The translations under genes were made by a program, and so were the position numbers. 64,000 nt of DNA from assembly GCF_003952385.1 (NCBI RefSeq), contig NZ_CP034444.1:6089001-6153000 (forward strand), given 5' to 3'. The notes beneath the pieces are model-generated. The model had not been told where the DNA came from. It worked only from the letters and a program-made list of their open reading frames with translations, and searched no databases. This DNA comes from Mesorhizobium sp. M1D.F.Ca.ET.043.01.1.1. Its GTDB lineage: Bacteria; Pseudomonadota; Alphaproteobacteria; Rhizobiales; Rhizobiaceae. Positions 1-10,876 of the stretch are shown here, one piece after another (position 1 is the stretch's first letter; each line of letters begins with the position of its first letter).

Positions 1-14
1 CTGTCAACGCGCGG

Positions 15-1217
15 CTACGACACCTGGATGTCGGCCAGCGCCGGGCCGAGATCGCCAACTGGCGTCACTTCGATGGCTTCCAGGCCGAGCCACGCCTGCA
101 TCTGCTTCAATTCATCGAAGAGTTGGGCGGCCGTCTCCGGCGGCGCGCCCAGTTCGGCGTAAGCGGCGTGGACGCGCAGCACGCTGGCCGGGCGATCGGC
201 CCTCAAGTCGACGCGGGCGACGATGCGGTCGCCGAGCAGGAAGGGCAGCACGTAATAGCCGTACTGCCGCTTTTCGGCCGGCGTGTAGATCTCGATGCGG
301 TAGCGGAAGCCGAACAGTTTTTCGGTCCGGGTGCGCTCGAAGACGACGGGGTCGAAGGGAGCGAGCAGGGCGCGGGCCTCGATCCGGCGCGGAATGCGCG
401 CGTCCTTGTGGAGGTAAACGGTCTTGTCCCAGCCCTCGACCCCTACCGGCAGCAGTTCGCCCGCCTCGACCAGTTCCGCGATGCGGTCTTTCGTGTCGCC
501 CGGCGCCAGGCGGAAATAGTCGCGCAGGTCGCCATAGGTGGCGATGCCGTGGGCGCGGGCGGAAATGCGCAGCAATTCGCGATGCGCGTCCTCGATCGAC
601 GGCACCGGCAGGTCGAGCACGGCCTGCGGCAGCACGCGTTCCGGCAGGTCGTAATAGCGTTCGAAGCCGCGCCGGTAGGCGGTGGTGATGCGTCCGGCCC
701 AGAACAGCCATTCGAAGGCGTGCTTGGCTTCGCTCCAGCCCCACCAGCCGCCATTGCCCTTATGGCCCTCGATATCGGATGCGGCGATCGGCCCGCGCTC
801 GGCCACTTGCCCGTAAATCTCGTCGATCATCTGCTTGCGCTCGCGGCCCCATTTGGCGAGGCCGAGATACATTTCCTCGCCGCGTTCGGCGCGCTGCATG
901 CGCCAGCGCATCAGCGGGTAGGTCTCGACCGGTAGGAAGGAGGCCTCATGCGCCCAATATTCAAAGACAGCGCGCCTGCGGGTGAGGGCGGCATTGTCGA
1001 GCAGCGAAAGCGGGTAGGGGCCGAGGCGCGAATAGAGCGGCATGTAGTGGGCGCGCACCACCGCGCTGACGGAATCGATCTGCAGCAGCCCGGTGCGGGA
1101 GAGCACGCGGGCGAGGTGCCTGCGGTTAGGCTCGCCGCCCGGGCGAGGGTCCGTGAAGCCCTGCGCGCCGAGCGCGATGCGCCTGGCCGCGCGAAGCGAG
1201 ATTTTTTCCTTCTTCAA
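15..1217 (-). CDS. YcaQ/AlkX-family winged-helix DNA glycosylase
   Basis: 400 aa, close to the about 410 aa of E. coli YcaQ. The family (HTH_42, formerly DUF1006) removes alkylated bases and unhooks interstrand crosslinks. The signature Q-hydrophobic-D triad is visible as Q46-I47-D48 in the segment LLQIDSVSAVVRAHYMPLYS, which marks the YcaQ/AlkX branch; the AlkZ branch has QxQ. Further family-like aromatic stretches are GGWWGWSEAKHAFEWLF and the LFGFRYRIEIY region. The start is a TTG at 1215-1217, because the next in-frame ATG lies inside the catalytic region; a weak AAAGG lies about 5 bases upstream. It is divergent from the nuo operon and seems to be a single-gene unit. Function is by family; substrate range is inference. 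Confidence 0.88.
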   Translation of the reverse strand: MKKEKISLRAARRIALGAQGFTDPRPGGEPNRRHLARVLSRTGLLQIDSVSAVVRAHYMPLYSRLGPYPLSLLDNAALTRRRAVFEYWAHEASFLPVETYPLMRWRMQRAERGEEMYLGLAKWGRERKQMIDEIYGQVAERGPIAASDIEGHKGNGGWWGWSEAKHAFEWLFWAGRITTAYRRGFERYYDLPERVLPQAVLDLPVPSIEDAHRELLRISARAHGIATYGDLRDYFRLAPGDTKDRIAELVEAGELLPVGVEGWDKTVYLHKDARIPRRIEARALLAPFDPVVFERTRTEKLFGFRYRIEIYTPAEKRQYGYYVLPFLLGDRIVARVDLRADRPASVLRVHAAYAELGAPPETAAQLFDELKQMQAWLGLEAIEVTPVGDLGPALADIQVS

Positions 1218-1550
1218 GGTGCCTTTGCCTCGATCCGTTTACCTGACGTCCAGCCGATGATTCCAGCCATGCTAGCAGGCAAATGGCGGGAGATATGTCA
1301 GGAGAGAAAAGTGGAGTAAAAAGCGAAGGAAATCAAACAGGAGCGGATCGGACCAGTTTCTTCCGATATGGCGTCCAGGGCCGCGTTTTGAACAAGGTTT
1401 GACTTGCTTCGCCGAAACCGCTGCGCTAACCCTCGCCGCGTCGCAGCATAGGGCTCCTAAAGCGGTTCAGCGGGTTAAACTGTCACGCTTCCGCATTAGA
1501 GTCCGTTGCTGTAATCAAAGTGAACTGGCCCGCCAAAGGAAAGTCGCCGC
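1218..1550. other. Divergent intergenic region upstream of nuoA
   Basis: 333 bases between the glycosylase and nuoA with no credible ORF or RNA gene. It must contain the promoter of the whole nuo operon. The only -35-like element I see is TTGACT at 1399-1404, but no convincing -10 follows at 16-18 bases. A ribosome site AAAGGAAAG precedes the nuoA ATG. No inverted repeat stands out. Confidence 0.5.
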
Positions 1551-1916
1551 ATGGCCGCACTCCTGAGTTCGTACCTGCCCATCGTCCTCTTCATCGCCGT
1601 GGCGATGGTCGTCGGCCTAGCGCTGATCATCGCGCCGTTCCTGGTGGCTTACCGCAATCCCGACCCGGAAAAGCTTTCCGCCTATGAATGCGGCTTCAAC
1701 TCGTTCGACGACGCCCGCATGAAGTTCGACATCCGCTTCTACCTGGTGTCGATCCTGTTCATCATCTTCGATCTCGAGGTCGCCTTCCTGTTCCCATGGG
1801 CGGTCTCCTTCTCCAAGCTCGGCATGCTCGGCTTCTGGTCGATGATGGTGTTCCTGGCGGTGCTGACCATCGGCTTTGCCTATGAATGGAAAAAAGGAGC
1901 GCTGGAATGGGATTGA
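1551..1916 (+). CDS. nuoA: NADH-quinone oxidoreductase subunit A
   Basis: 121 aa membrane subunit of proton-pumping complex I. Three hydrophobic segments are seen (about residues 8-32, 60-82, 88-108). Family motifs present are KLSAYECGF, carrying the conserved Cys of the loop between helices 1 and 2, and [24 protein letters not shown]. Start ATG at 1551 follows AAAGGAAAG by about 9 bases. First gene of a 14-subunit operon; its last codons overlap nuoB, so the two are translationally coupled. Confidence 0.97.
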   Translation: MAALLSSYLPIVLFIAVAMVVGLALIIAPFLVAYRNPDPEKLSAYECGFNSFDDARMKFDIRFYLVSILFIIFDLEVAFLFPWAVSFSKLGMLGFWSMMVFLAVLTIGFAYEWKKGALEWD

Positions 1917-2488
1917 ACGACAGTTCAGGCACCCTCGTCGCGCCGAAGCCCAAGGGTATCATCGACCCCAACACCGGCAGGCCGGTGGGGGAGGACGATC
2001 CCTTCTTCCTCGAAATCAACAATGAGCTGGCCGACAAGGGTTTCCTTGTCACCTCGACCGAAGCGCTGATCACCTGGGCGCGCAGCGGCTCGCTGATGTT
2101 CATGACCTTCGGCCTCGCCTGCTGTGCGGTCGAGATGATCCACACGTCGATGCCGCGCTACGACTCGGAGCGGTTCGGCGTCGCGCCGCGCGCGTCTCCG
2201 CGCCAGTCCGACATCATGATCGTCGCCGGCACGCTGACCAACAAGATGGCGCCGGCGCTGCGCAAGGTCTACGACCAGATGCCGGAGCCGCGCTACGTCA
2301 TCTCGATGGGCTCCTGCGCCAATGGCGGCGGTTACTACCACTATTCCTATTCGGTGGTGCGCGGCTGCGACCGCATCGTGCCGGTCGACATCTATGTGCC
2401 CGGCTGCCCGCCGAGCGCGGAAGCGCTGCTCTACGGCATTCTCCTTCTGCAGAAGAAGATCCGCCGCACCGGCACGATCGAACGGTGA
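1907..2488 (+). CDS. nuoB: NADH-quinone oxidoreductase subunit B
   Basis: 193 aa. Peripheral-arm subunit holding the terminal [4Fe-4S] cluster N2. The four ligand positions are visible: the tandem Cys pair in GLACCAVEM, the Cys in [11 protein letters not shown] and the Cys in [13 protein letters not shown] chose the ATG at 1907 rather than the upstream ATG at 1886 because AAAAAGGAGC (1891-1900) sits 7-9 bases before it and the protein then begins MGLNDSSG as in rhizobial NuoB. It overlaps the end of nuoA by 10 bases. The C-terminus IRRTGTIER is typical. Confidence 0.97.
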   Translation: MGLNDSSGTLVAPKPKGIIDPNTGRPVGEDDPFFLEINNELADKGFLVTSTEALITWARSGSLMFMTFGLACCAVEMIHTSMPRYDSERFGVAPRASPRQSDIMIVAGTLTNKMAPALRKVYDQMPEPRYVISMGSCANGGGYYHYSYSVVRGCDRIVPVDIYVPGCPPSAEALLYGILLLQKKIRRTGTIER

Positions 2489-2492
2489 GCCG

Positions 2493-3098
2493 ATGACCCA
2501 GGCGTTGAACGAACTCTCCACCTATCTCGGCGAGAAGCTCTCCGGCCGCATCGGCGAAGCCGTGCTTGCCTATGGCGAGCTGAGCGTTTCCGTCGAGCCG
2601 GGCAACCTGATCGAAGTGGCGACCTTCCTGCGTGACGACCCGCGCTGCCAGTTCATCTCGATCATCGACGTCTGCGGCGCCGACTATCCGTCGCGGGCCA
2701 GGCGCTTCGACGTCGTCTATCATCTCCTGTCGCCGAAGCAGAATGTCCGCATCCGCCTCAAGGTTCAGGCCGACGAGGAGACGCTGGTGCCGTCGCTGAC
2801 ATCGGTCTATCCCGGCGCCGACTGGTTCGAGCGCGAGACCTACGACCTTTATGGCGTGCTGTTCTCCGACCATCCGGACCTGCGCCGCATCCTCACCGAC
2901 TACGGCTTCGAGGGGCACCCGCTGCGCAAGGATTTTCCGCTGACCGGCTTTGTCGAGGTGCGCTACGACGACGAGGCCAAGCGGGTCATCTACGAGCCGG
3001 TCGAGCTCAAGCAGGAATTCCGCAACTTCGACTTTTTGAGCCCATGGGAAGGGACGGACTACGTCCTGCCCGGGGACGAAAAAGCCAAGACGAATTGA
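2493..3098 (+). CDS. nuoC: NADH-quinone oxidoreductase subunit C
   Basis: 201 aa, a stand-alone 30-kDa subunit, not fused to NuoD as in E. coli. The signature is [20 protein letters not shown] followed by [22 protein letters not shown]. Start ATG at 2493 lies 4 bases after the nuoB stop; a longer open frame running upstream from 2322 is shadow sequence inside nuoB. It contributes to the quinone-proximal connecting fragment of the peripheral arm. Confidence 0.97.
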   Translation: MTQALNELSTYLGEKLSGRIGEAVLAYGELSVSVEPGNLIEVATFLRDDPRCQFISIIDVCGADYPSRARRFDVVYHLLSPKQNVRIRLKVQADEETLVPSLTSVYPGADWFERETYDLYGVLFSDHPDLRRILTDYGFEGHPLRKDFPLTGFVEVRYDDEAKRVIYEPVELKQEFRNFDFLSPWEGTDYVLPGDEKAKTN

Positions 3099-3107
3099 GG
3101 CGCCAGA

Positions 3108-4298
3108 ATGGCTGAAACCTCCGTCCGCAATTTTAACATTAACTTTGGACCTCAACATCCTGCAGCGCACGGTGTTTTGAGGTTGGTTCTTGAACTCGAC
3201 GGCGAGGTGGTCGACCGCGTCGACCCGCATATCGGCCTTCTGCATCGCGGCACCGAGAAGCTGATTGAGGCCAAGACCTACCTGCAGGCGGTGCCTTATC
3301 TCGACCGGCTCGACTATTGCGCGCCGATGAACCAGGAGCATGCCTTCGCGCTCGCCGCGGAGCGGCTGCTCGGCATCGAGGTGCCGAAGCGCGGCCAACT
3401 GATCCGCGTGCTCTATTCCGAGATGGGCCGCATCATGTCGCACATCCTCAATGTGACGACGCAGGCGATGGATGTCGGCGCGCTGACGCCGCCGCTGTGG
3501 GGCTTCGTCGAGCGCGAGAAGCTGATGGTGTTCTACGAGCGCGCCTCCGGCTCGCGCATGCATGCGGCCTATTTCCGGCCCGGCGGCGTGCATCAGGATC
3601 TGCCGCAGAAGCTGATCGAGGACATCGGCAAGTGGATCGACCCGTTCCTGAAGTCGATCGACGATCTCGACGCGCTGCTCACGCCCAACCGCATCTTCAA
3701 GCAGCGCAATGTCGACATCGGCACGGTGTCGCTGGCCGACGCCTGGGCCTGGGGCTTTTCGGGCGTGATGGTGCGCGGCTCGGGCGCCGCCTGGGACCTG
3801 CGCAAGGCGCAGCCCTATGAATGCTATTCCGAGATGGATTTCGACATCCCGATCGGCAAGAACGGCGACTGCTACGACCGTTACCTCGTGCGCATGGAAG
3901 AGATGCGCCAGTCGGCCAGGATCATGCGCCAGTGCGTCGACCTGCTGCTCGGCAAGGAAAGCAGCGGGCCGGTGTCGAACCTCGACGGCAAGGTGGTGCC
4001 GCCGAAGCGCGCGGCGATGAAGCGCTCGATGGAGGCGCTGATCCATCACTTCAAGCTCTACACCGAGGGCTATCGCGTGCCGGCCGGCGAGGTCTATGCG
4101 GCGGTCGAGGCGCCCAAGGGCGAATTCGGCGTCTATCTCGTCTCCGACGGCACCAACAAGCCTTATCGCTGCAAGCTGCGCGCGCCAGGCTTCGCGCATC
4201 TGCAGGCCATGGATTTCCTGTGCCGCGGCCACATGCTGGCCGACGTCACCGCCGTGCTTGGCTCCCTCGACATCGTGTTTGGTGAGGTCGATCGCTAA
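3108..4298 (+). CDS. nuoD: NADH-quinone oxidoreductase subunit D
   Basis: 396 aa, 49-kDa quinone-binding subunit related to NiFe-hydrogenase large subunits. Visible family motifs are [15 protein letters not shown] near the N-terminus (quinone-site histidine loop), [30 protein letters not shown], and the C-terminal [20 protein letters not shown] ending in DIVFGEVDR. Length is as expected. It starts 9 bases after nuoC and its stop abuts the nuoE ATG. Confidence 0.98.
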   Translation: MAETSVRNFNINFGPQHPAAHGVLRLVLELDGEVVDRVDPHIGLLHRGTEKLIEAKTYLQAVPYLDRLDYCAPMNQEHAFALAAERLLGIEVPKRGQLIRVLYSEMGRIMSHILNVTTQAMDVGALTPPLWGFVEREKLMVFYERASGSRMHAAYFRPGGVHQDLPQKLIEDIGKWIDPFLKSIDDLDALLTPNRIFKQRNVDIGTVSLADAWAWGFSGVMVRGSGAAWDLRKAQPYECYSEMDFDIPIGKNGDCYDRYLVRMEEMRQSARIMRQCVDLLLGKESSGPVSNLDGKVVPPKRAAMKRSMEALIHHFKLYTEGYRVPAGEVYAAVEAPKGEFGVYLVSDGTNKPYRCKLRAPGFAHLQAMDFLCRGHMLADVTAVLGSLDIVFGEVDR

Positions 4299-5600
4299 AT
4301 GTCAGTCCGTCGTCTCGCAGATGCCAGCGTCCAGCCAGCCTCCTTCGCCTTCAACAAGGCGAACGCGGCGGCGGCCCAGCAGTGGATCGCCAAATATCCG
4401 AAGGGGCGCGAGCAGTCGGCCATCATCCCGCTGCTGATGATTGCCCAAGAGCAGGAAGGCTGGGTGACGAAGGCGGCGATCGAGACGATCTCCGACATGC
4501 TCGGCATGCCGCGCATCCGCGGGCTCGAGGTCGCGACCTTCTACACGCAGTACCAGCTCAACCCGGTCGGCACGCGCGCCCATATCCAGGTCTGCGGCAC
4601 CACGCCCTGCATGCTGCGCGGCTCGGAAGCGCTGATGGATGTCTGCCGCTCGAAGATCCACCACGACCAGTTCCACACCAATGAAAAAGGCACGCTGTCA
4701 TGGGAGGAGGTCGAATGCCTCGGCGCCTGCGTCAACGCGCCGATGGTGATGATCTTCAAGGACACTTTTGAGGACCTGACACCGGAGCGCCTGGCCGAGA
4801 TCATCGATCTCTACGAGGCCGGCAAGGGCGCCACGGTGAAGCCCGGCCCGCAGAACGGCCGCACCGGCTCGGAGCCGGCGACGGGGCTGACGACGCTGAA
4901 GAGCGAGAAGGCGATCCTGAAATCCACCCGCGAGAAGGAAGCCAAGGCAGCCGCGAAGGCAGCCAAGCAAGCCGCTGCGGCAGCGCCGGCTGCTGCATCG
5001 GCCGCCGTCGTCTCGCAGGCGCCTGCCGCGCCCTCGGCCCCGGTCGGGCCATCGAAGTCCGGCAAGCCGAAAACCGACGCACCCGAAACCAGCCCGGCGC
5101 TGACGACGCCGTCGCCGGTCAAGGTTTCGCCGGCCACCGAGAAGGCGGCCAGCGTCAGGGCGCCGCGTCACTCCGCCGCCAACGCCAACCAGGCTTCTCC
5201 GGAAGTCGAAGGGGTTTCGAAGTCGCGCAGCGGGCCGATAACCAAGGCCGAGCCGGCCTCCGCCTTCAAGTCGCCCGAAACCAAGCAGCCAGCCACCAAG
5301 ACGGCCAAGCCGTCGCTCGAGGACAAGAACCGTCCGGCCGGCATCGAGCGTCCGGCGACGGTCGACGATCTGAAGCTGATCTCCGGCGTCGGCCCGAAGA
5401 TCGAAGGCACCTTGAATTCGCTCGGCATCTTCACCTTCGCCCAGGTTGCCGCCTGGAAGAAGGCCGAGCGCGAATGGGTCGACGGCTATCTCAATTTCCG
5501 CGGCCGCATCGAACGCGACGACTGGGTGAAGCAGGCCAAGGCGCTCGCCAAGGGCGGCGTCGCCGAATACATCCGCGTCTTCGGCAAGAAGCCGGTCTGA
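4299..5600 (+). CDS. nuoE: NADH-quinone oxidoreductase subunit E with long C-terminal H3TH extension
   Basis: 433 aa against about 165-240 aa for a minimal NuoE. Residues 1-180 are the thioredoxin-like [2Fe-2S] domain; the four ligands are C99, C104, C140 and C144 (cluster N1a of the NADH module). Residues about 185-350 are a low-complexity Ala/Pro/Lys/Ser linker. Residues about 354-425 form a helix-hairpin-helix-like domain with [20 protein letters not shown], like the COG3743 group (predicted flap-endonuclease H3TH). The same domain ends the gene between nuoF and nuoG. Long NuoE tails are known in rhizobia; their role is not known to me. No frameshift is needed: one open frame covers everything. 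Confidence 0.95.
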   Translation: MSVRRLADASVQPASFAFNKANAAAAQQWIAKYPKGREQSAIIPLLMIAQEQEGWVTKAAIETISDMLGMPRIRGLEVATFYTQYQLNPVGTRAHIQVCGTTPCMLRGSEALMDVCRSKIHHDQFHTNEKGTLSWEEVECLGACVNAPMVMIFKDTFEDLTPERLAEIIDLYEAGKGATVKPGPQNGRTGSEPATGLTTLKSEKAILKSTREKEAKAAAKAAKQAAAAAPAAASAAVVSQAPAAPSAPVGPSKSGKPKTDAPETSPALTTPSPVKVSPATEKAASVRAPRHSAANANQASPEVEGVSKSRSGPITKAEPASAFKSPETKQPATKTAKPSLEDKNRPAGIERPATVDDLKLISGVGPKIEGTLNSLGIFTFAQVAAWKKAEREWVDGYLNFRGRIERDDWVKQAKALAKGGVAEYIRVFGKKPV

Positions 5601-5610
5601 GGGACGAGAA

Positions 5611-6915
5611 ATGCTTCAGGACAAAGACCGCATCTTCACCAACATCTACGGCCTGTTCGACAAGTCGTTGGCCGGAGCGCAGGCGCGGGGCATCTGGGAC
5701 GATACGCCGGGCCTGATTGCCAAGGGGCGCGACTGGATCGTCAACGAGATGAAGGCAAGCGGCCTGCGCGGCCGCGGCGGCGCCGGATTCCCGACCGGGC
5801 TCAAATGGTCGTTCATGCCCAAGCAGAGCGACGGGCGCCCGAGCTACCTGGTCATCAATGCCGACGAATCCGAGCCCGGCACCTGCAAGGACCGCGACAT
5901 CCTGCGCAACGACCCGCACACGCTGGTCGAGGGCGCGCTGGTCGCCGGCTTCGCCATGGGCGCGATCGCCGCCTACATCTATGTGCGCGGCGAGTTCATC
6001 CGCGAGCGCGAGGCGCTGCAGCGCGCGATCGACGAGGCCTATGCGGCGAAGCTGATCGGCAAGAACAACACGTCCGGCTACGACTTCGACGTCTACATGC
6101 ACCATGGCGCCGGGGCCTATATATGCGGCGAGGAGACGGCGCTGCTCGAAAGCCTCGAAGGCAAGAAGGGCCAGCCGCGGCTGAAGCCGCCGTTCCCGGC
6201 CAATGTCGGCCTCTACGGCTGCCCGACGACGGTCAACAACGTCGAATCGATCGCCGTGGCGCCGACCATCCTGCGCCGCGGCGCTGCCTGGTTCTCGTCC
6301 TTCGGCCGGCCGAACAATGCCGGCACCAAGCTGTTCTGCGTCTCCGGCCACGTCAACAATCCGTGCACCTTCGAAGAGGCGATGTCGATCCCGTTCCGCG
6401 AGCTGATCGAGACCCATTGCGGCGGCATCCGCGGCGGCTGGGACAATCTGCTCGCGGTCATCCCGGGCGGCGCCTCGGTGCCGCTGGTGCCGGCCGAGCA
6501 GATCATCGACGCGCCGATGGATTTCGACGCGCTGCGAGACCTCAAATCCGGCCTCGGCACAGCGGCTGTCATCGTCATGGACAAGTCGACCGATATCGTG
6601 AAGGCGATCGCCAGGCTGTCCTACTTCTACAAGCATGAGAGCTGCGGCCAGTGCACGCCGTGCCGCGAAGGCACCGGCTGGATGTGGCGGGTGATGGAGC
6701 GCCTGGTGCGCGGCGAGGCGCAGAAGCGCGAAATCGACATGCTGCTCGATGTGACCAAGCAGGTCGAGGGCCACACGATCTGCGCGCTGGGCGACGCGGC
6801 GGCCTGGCCGATCCAAGGCCTGATGCGGCACTTCCGCGGCGAGGTCGAACGCCGCATCGATGAGTTTTCGCGCAACGCGCATCGGGTCGAGCCGGTGATG
6901 GTGGCGGCGGAATAA
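5611..6915 (+). CDS. nuoF: NADH-quinone oxidoreductase subunit F
   Basis: 434 aa, the NADH- and FMN-binding 51-kDa subunit. The NADH/FMN glycine-rich loop is seen as [16 protein letters not shown], followed by [17 protein letters not shown]. The [4Fe-4S] cluster N3 ligands are in [15 protein letters not shown] with the fourth Cys in [13 protein letters not shown]. Start ATG at 5611 has GAGGGACGAG just upstream. Together with NuoE and NuoG it forms the electron input module. Confidence 0.98.
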   Translation: MLQDKDRIFTNIYGLFDKSLAGAQARGIWDDTPGLIAKGRDWIVNEMKASGLRGRGGAGFPTGLKWSFMPKQSDGRPSYLVINADESEPGTCKDRDILRNDPHTLVEGALVAGFAMGAIAAYIYVRGEFIREREALQRAIDEAYAAKLIGKNNTSGYDFDVYMHHGAGAYICGEETALLESLEGKKGQPRLKPPFPANVGLYGCPTTVNNVESIAVAPTILRRGAAWFSSFGRPNNAGTKLFCVSGHVNNPCTFEEAMSIPFRELIETHCGGIRGGWDNLLAVIPGGASVPLVPAEQIIDAPMDFDALRDLKSGLGTAAVIVMDKSTDIVKAIARLSYFYKHESCGQCTPCREGTGWMWRVMERLVRGEAQKREIDMLLDVTKQVEGHTICALGDAAAWPIQGLMRHFRGEVERRIDEFSRNAHRVEPVMVAAE

Positions 6916-6990
6916 TATTTGAGAAGACGGGCAATTGCCCGGGACGGAACAGCAGGGGCGGGCGTACGAGGAAACGACCAGGAGATGTCT

Positions 6991-7671
6991 ATGGCGACAT
7001 ATTCGATAGCCTACCCGCTGATGCCCTATTTGGACGAACTCGAGAAGATGAACCAGGACCTGACCAAGATGATGCCGAGGGAGATGGCCAGCGCCGTCAA
7101 CCTCATGGCGCATCCCGTCGCGGGCGCGGCGGCGATGTCGGCGCTCGGCATGGGTCTTGCCAATCATGCGCTTGGTGTCTGGATGGGCGCGCTCTCGGGC
7201 GCCATCGAAGCCTCGCAGCGCATGTTCCAGCCGTTTCTTGACGATCTCGAGGCGCGGACCGAAGCCGCCAGCAATTCGTCCAAGGCGCGCAAGGCGACCG
7301 AGACAATTATCGCCGAGGCGCAGACCTTCGCCAGGGATGTCACCGACATCGCGGCGAACGCCACCGAGAAGGCGCTCGATGCCACAGGCGCCGACACGGT
7401 TGCCGGGACGGCAACGACTGGGCTGATGCCGGAGGATTTCAGGCAGCCCAAGGCGATCGACAGGCCGGCGACGCCTTCGGACCTGAAGGCGATCTCGGGC
7501 ATCGGGCCGAAGCTGGAGAAAGTGCTGAACGGCCTCGGCATCTGGACCTATGGCCAGATCGCCGCCTGGACGTCGCCAGAGATCGCCTGGGTCGAGGACT
7601 ACCTGTCGCTCGCCGGCCGCATCGGCCGCGACGACTGGGCCGTCCAAGCGGCGGCGCTGGCCGCGAAATAG
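6991..7671 (+). CDS. Hypothetical complex I-operon protein with C-terminal H3TH domain
   Basis: 226 aa, inserted between nuoF and nuoG. Residues 1-140 are helical and amphipathic: MATYSIAYPLMPYLDELEKM, then an Ala/Gly/Met-rich hydrophobic patch (about 37-70), then a charged helix, loosely like phasins. From residue 164 to the end there is DLKAISGIGPKLEKVLNGLG and the GRIGRDDWAVQAAALA tail, closely matching the end of NuoE ([32 protein letters not shown]). I chose ATG 6991 because GGAG at 6981-6984 leaves 6 bases before it; ATG 6985 is also possible. No function is established to my knowledge. A role in assembling or anchoring the NADH module is only suggested by its position and the shared domain. 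Confidence 0.85.
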   Translation: MATYSIAYPLMPYLDELEKMNQDLTKMMPREMASAVNLMAHPVAGAAAMSALGMGLANHALGVWMGALSGAIEASQRMFQPFLDDLEARTEAASNSSKARKATETIIAEAQTFARDVTDIAANATEKALDATGADTVAGTATTGLMPEDFRQPKAIDRPATPSDLKAISGIGPKLEKVLNGLGIWTYGQIAAWTSPEIAWVEDYLSLAGRIGRDDWAVQAAALAAK

Positions 7672-7748
7672 TGAGATGAAATGCCGGGTGCAGCGCCAGT
7701 CGCGCCCGGAAAGAGAGATTGCGGGAAATCCGCGAGGGTTTGAGGCGA

Positions 7749-9830
7749 ATGGCAAAGCTTAAGGTCGACGGGAAAGAGATCACGGTACCCGACCATTACA
7801 CGCTGCTGCAGGCGGCCGAGGACGCCGGCGCGGAAGTGCCGCGCTTCTGCTTCCATGAACGGCTGTCCATCGCCGGGAACTGCCGCATGTGCCTGATCGA
7901 GGTGAAGGGCGGCCCGCCCAAGCCGCAGGCTTCCTGCGCCATGGGCGTGCGCGACCTGCGCCCCGGCCCGAACGGCGAGCCGCCGGAGATCTTCACCAAC
8001 ACGCCGATGGTCAAGAAGGCCCGTGAAGGCGTGATGGAGTTCCTGCTGATCAACCATCCGCTCGATTGCCCGATCTGCGACCAGGGCGGCGAGTGCGACC
8101 TGCAGGACCAGGCGATGGCCTTCGGCGTCGATTCCTCGCGCTATCACGAGAACAAGCGCGCGGTCGAAGACAAGTATATCGGCCCGCTGGTGAAGACGGT
8201 GATGAACCGCTGCATCCATTGCACGCGCTGCGTCCGCTTCACCACCGAGGTTGCCGGCATTTCCGAGCTCGGCCTGATCGGCCGCGGCGAAGACGCCGAG
8301 ATCACAACCTATCTCGAACAGGCGATGACCTCGGAGCTGCAGGGCAATGTCATCGACCTCTGCCCGGTCGGCGCGCTGACCTCCAAGCCGTTCGCCTTCC
8401 AGGCAAGGCCCTGGGAGCTGACCAAGACGGAATCGATCGACGTCATGGATGCCGTCGGCTCGGCGATCCGCGTCGATTCGAGAGGCCGCGAAGTGATGCG
8501 CATCCTGCCGCGCGTCAATGAAGCGGTGAACGAGGAGTGGATCTCCGACAAGACCCGCTTCATCTGGGACGGCCTGCGCACGCAGCGCCTCGATCGCCCC
8601 TATGTGCGCAAGAACGGCAAGCTCGTTCCGGCCAGCTGGGCGGAAGCCTTCGCCGCGATCAAGGACGAGGTGGGCAAGACCGCGCCCGAGCGTATCGGCG
8701 CCATCGCCGGCGACCTCGCCGCGGTCGAGGAAATCTACGCGCTCAAGCTTCTGATGGCAGCGCTCGGCTCGAAGAACATCGACTGCCGCCAGGACGGCGC
8801 CGTGCTCGATCCGTCGCTCGGGCGCGCCAGCTACATCTTCAATCCGACCATCGAAGGCATCGAGCAGGCCGACGCGGTGCTCATCATCGGCGCCAATCCG
8901 CGCTTCGAGGCCTCGGTGCTCAACGCCCGCATCCGCAAGCGCTGGCGCGTCGGCAACCTGCCGGTCGGCGTCATCGGCGAGATCGGCGACACGCGTTATG
9001 ACTATGAGCTCATCGGCGCCGGTCCGGAATCGCTGAAGGATCTGGCTGAGGGCAACGGCACGTTCTTCGAGGTGCTGAAGAAGGCGACGCATCCGCTGAT
9101 CATCGTCGGCCAGGGCGCGCTGGCGCGCGCCGACGGGGCGGCGGTGCTCGGCCAGGCGGCCAGGCTCGCGGCAGCCGTCGATGCCGTGACGGCCGACTGG
9201 AACGGCTTTGCCGTGCTTCACAATGCTGCAGCCAGAGTCGGCGGCCTCGATGTCGGCTTCGTGCCGGGCGAGGGCGGCAAGAATGTCGCCGGCATGCTTG
9301 GCGAGACGGATCTCCTGTTCCTGCTCGGCGCCGACGAGATCGACATGGCCAGGACCGGCGGCGCCTTCGCCGTCTATATCGGCACGCATGGCGATGCCGG
9401 CGCGCACCGCGCCAACGTCATCCTGCCTGCCGCGGCCTACACCGAAAAGTCCGGTACCTATGTCAACACCGAGGGTCGCGTGCAGCAGACCAACCGCGCC
9501 GGCTTCGCGCCAGGCGAGGCGCGTGAGGACTGGGCGATCCTGCGGGCGCTTTCGGATGTGCTCGGCAAGAAGCTGCCGTTCGACAGCCTGGCGCAGCTGC
9601 GCGCCAAGCTCTATGGCGAATATCCGCATCTCGCCCGCATCGACCAGGTCCTGGCCGGCAGCGCGGACGATGTCGCCAGGGCGGCGAAGCTCGGCGGGCG
9701 GCTGAACAAGGGCGCCTTCACCTCGCCGGTGAAGGACTTCTATCTGACCAACCCGATCGCGCGGGCCTCGGCCGTGATGGCTGAATGCTCGGCGCTGGCC
9801 AAAAGCGGCTTCAAGCAGGCGGCGGAATAA
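7749..9830 (+). CDS. nuoG: NADH-quinone oxidoreductase subunit G
   Basis: 693 aa, 75-kDa iron-sulfur subunit. The N-terminal ferredoxin-like domain binds a [2Fe-2S] cluster ([18 protein letters not shown]). A His-Cys3 site is seen in [20 protein letters not shown], and further [4Fe-4S] ligands in [12 protein letters not shown]. The remainder is a molybdopterin-oxidoreductase-like domain without catalytic role, ending near [20 protein letters not shown]. The start is ATG 7749 ([13 protein letters not shown]), preceded by TGAGG; an upstream in-frame ATG at 7719 would add unconserved residues. Confidence 0.97.
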   Translation: MAKLKVDGKEITVPDHYTLLQAAEDAGAEVPRFCFHERLSIAGNCRMCLIEVKGGPPKPQASCAMGVRDLRPGPNGEPPEIFTNTPMVKKAREGVMEFLLINHPLDCPICDQGGECDLQDQAMAFGVDSSRYHENKRAVEDKYIGPLVKTVMNRCIHCTRCVRFTTEVAGISELGLIGRGEDAEITTYLEQAMTSELQGNVIDLCPVGALTSKPFAFQARPWELTKTESIDVMDAVGSAIRVDSRGREVMRILPRVNEAVNEEWISDKTRFIWDGLRTQRLDRPYVRKNGKLVPASWAEAFAAIKDEVGKTAPERIGAIAGDLAAVEEIYALKLLMAALGSKNIDCRQDGAVLDPSLGRASYIFNPTIEGIEQADAVLIIGANPRFEASVLNARIRKRWRVGNLPVGVIGEIGDTRYDYELIGAGPESLKDLAEGNGTFFEVLKKATHPLIIVGQGALARADGAAVLGQAARLAAAVDAVTADWNGFAVLHNAAARVGGLDVGFVPGEGGKNVAGMLGETDLLFLLGADEIDMARTGGAFAVYIGTHGDAGAHRANVILPAAAYTEKSGTYVNTEGRVQQTNRAGFAPGEAREDWAILRALSDVLGKKLPFDSLAQLRAKLYGEYPHLARIDQVLAGSADDVARAAKLGGRLNKGAFTSPVKDFYLTNPIARASAVMAECSALAKSGFKQAAE

Positions 9831-9832
9831 GC

Positions 9833-10876
9833 ATGGACACCTTCTTCTCCTTCTACGTGCTGCCGGCGCTGCTGATCCTTCTGAAGTCGGTCGTGCTGAT
9901 CGTCGTGCTGCTGATCGGCGTTGCTTACCTGCTCTATGCCGACCGCAAGATCTGGGCAGCCGTGCAACTGCGCCGCGGCCCGAACGTCGTCGGCCCCTGG
10001 GGCACGCTGCAGGCTTTCGCCGACCTTTTGAAATTCGTCTTCAAGGAGCCGGTGATCCCGTCCGGCGCCAACAAGGGCGTCTTCCTGCTGGCGCCGCTGG
10101 TGTCGGCGGTGCTGGCGATTTCGGCCTGGGCGGTCATTCCGGTAAATGAGGGCTGGGCGATCGCCAACATCAATGTCGGCATCCTCTATGTCTTCGCCAT
10201 CTCCTCGCTCGAGGTCTATGGCGTGATCATGGGCGGCTGGGCATCGAACTCGAAATATCCGTTCCTCGGCGCATTGCGCTCGGCCGCGCAGATGGTGTCC
10301 TACGAAGTCTCGATCGGCTTCGTCATCGTTACGGTGCTGCTTTGCGTCGGCTCGCTCAACCTCTCCGACATAGTCATGTCGCAGCAGGACGGCCTGGGCA
10401 CCAAGCTCGGCCTGCCCAACACCTTCCTCGACTGGCACTGGCTGTCGCTGCTGCCGATGTTCGTGGTGTTCTTCATCTCGGCGCTGGCCGAGACGAACCG
10501 TCCGCCATTCGACCTGGTCGAGGCGGAGTCCGAACTCGTCGCCGGCCACATGGTCGAGTATTCCTCGACGCCATTCCTGCTGTTCTTCCTTGGCGAATAT
10601 GTCGCCGTCGTGCTGATGTGCGCTTTAGCCACCATCCTGTTCCTCGGCGGCTGGCTGCCGCCGTTCGACTTCGCGCCCTTCACCTGGGTGCCGGGGGTGA
10701 TCTGGTTCGTGCTCAAGATCTGCCTGATGTTCTTCATGTTCTCGATGGTGAAGGCCTTCGTGCCGCGCTACCGCTACGACCAGCTGATGCGGCTGGGCTG
10801 GAAGGTCTTCCTGCCGATCTCGCTGTTCATGGTCGTCGCCACCGCGGCCTTCCTCAAGATCACGGGGTTTGCGTGA
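9833..10876 (+). CDS. nuoH: NADH-quinone oxidoreductase subunit H
   Basis: 347 aa, about eight transmembrane helices. It links the membrane arm to the peripheral arm and lines the quinone chamber. Diagnostic segments are [20 protein letters not shown] and the acidic loop [20 protein letters not shown], followed by [11 protein letters not shown] 9833 lies 2 bases after the nuoG stop. The stop codon overlaps the nuoI ATG (TGATG). Confidence 0.98.
   Translation: MDTFFSFYVLPALLILLKSVVLIVVLLIGVAYLLYADRKIWAAVQLRRGPNVVGPWGTLQAFADLLKFVFKEPVIPSGANKGVFLLAPLVSAVLAISAWAVIPVNEGWAIANINVGILYVFAISSLEVYGVIMGGWASNSKYPFLGALRSAAQMVSYEVSIGFVIVTVLLCVGSLNLSDIVMSQQDGLGTKLGLPNTFLDWHWLSLLPMFVVFFISALAETNRPPFDLVEAESELVAGHMVEYSSTPFLLFFLGEYVAVVLMCALATILFLGGWLPPFDFAPFTWVPGVIWFVLKICLMFFMFSMVKAFVPRYRYDQLMRLGWKVFLPISLFMVVATAAFLKITGFA

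Noticed and set aside
1399-1430. Sigma-70 promoter for nuoA at TTGACT
   Set aside because: No acceptable -10 at 16-18 bases, so it was noted only inside the intergenic entry.
4299-5600. NuoE length as a gene-fusion or assembly artefact
   Set aside because: The frame is continuous, the linker has the same GC pattern, and long NuoE tails are usual in rhizobia; the same domain also ends a neighbouring gene.
5491-7755. Long open frames on the minus strand opposite nuoF, nuoG, nuoL and ppc
   Set aside because: They mirror GC-rich codon bias of the true genes, have no ribosome sites and read as low-complexity Arg/His/Asp-rich protein; the plus-strand genes have complete family motifs.
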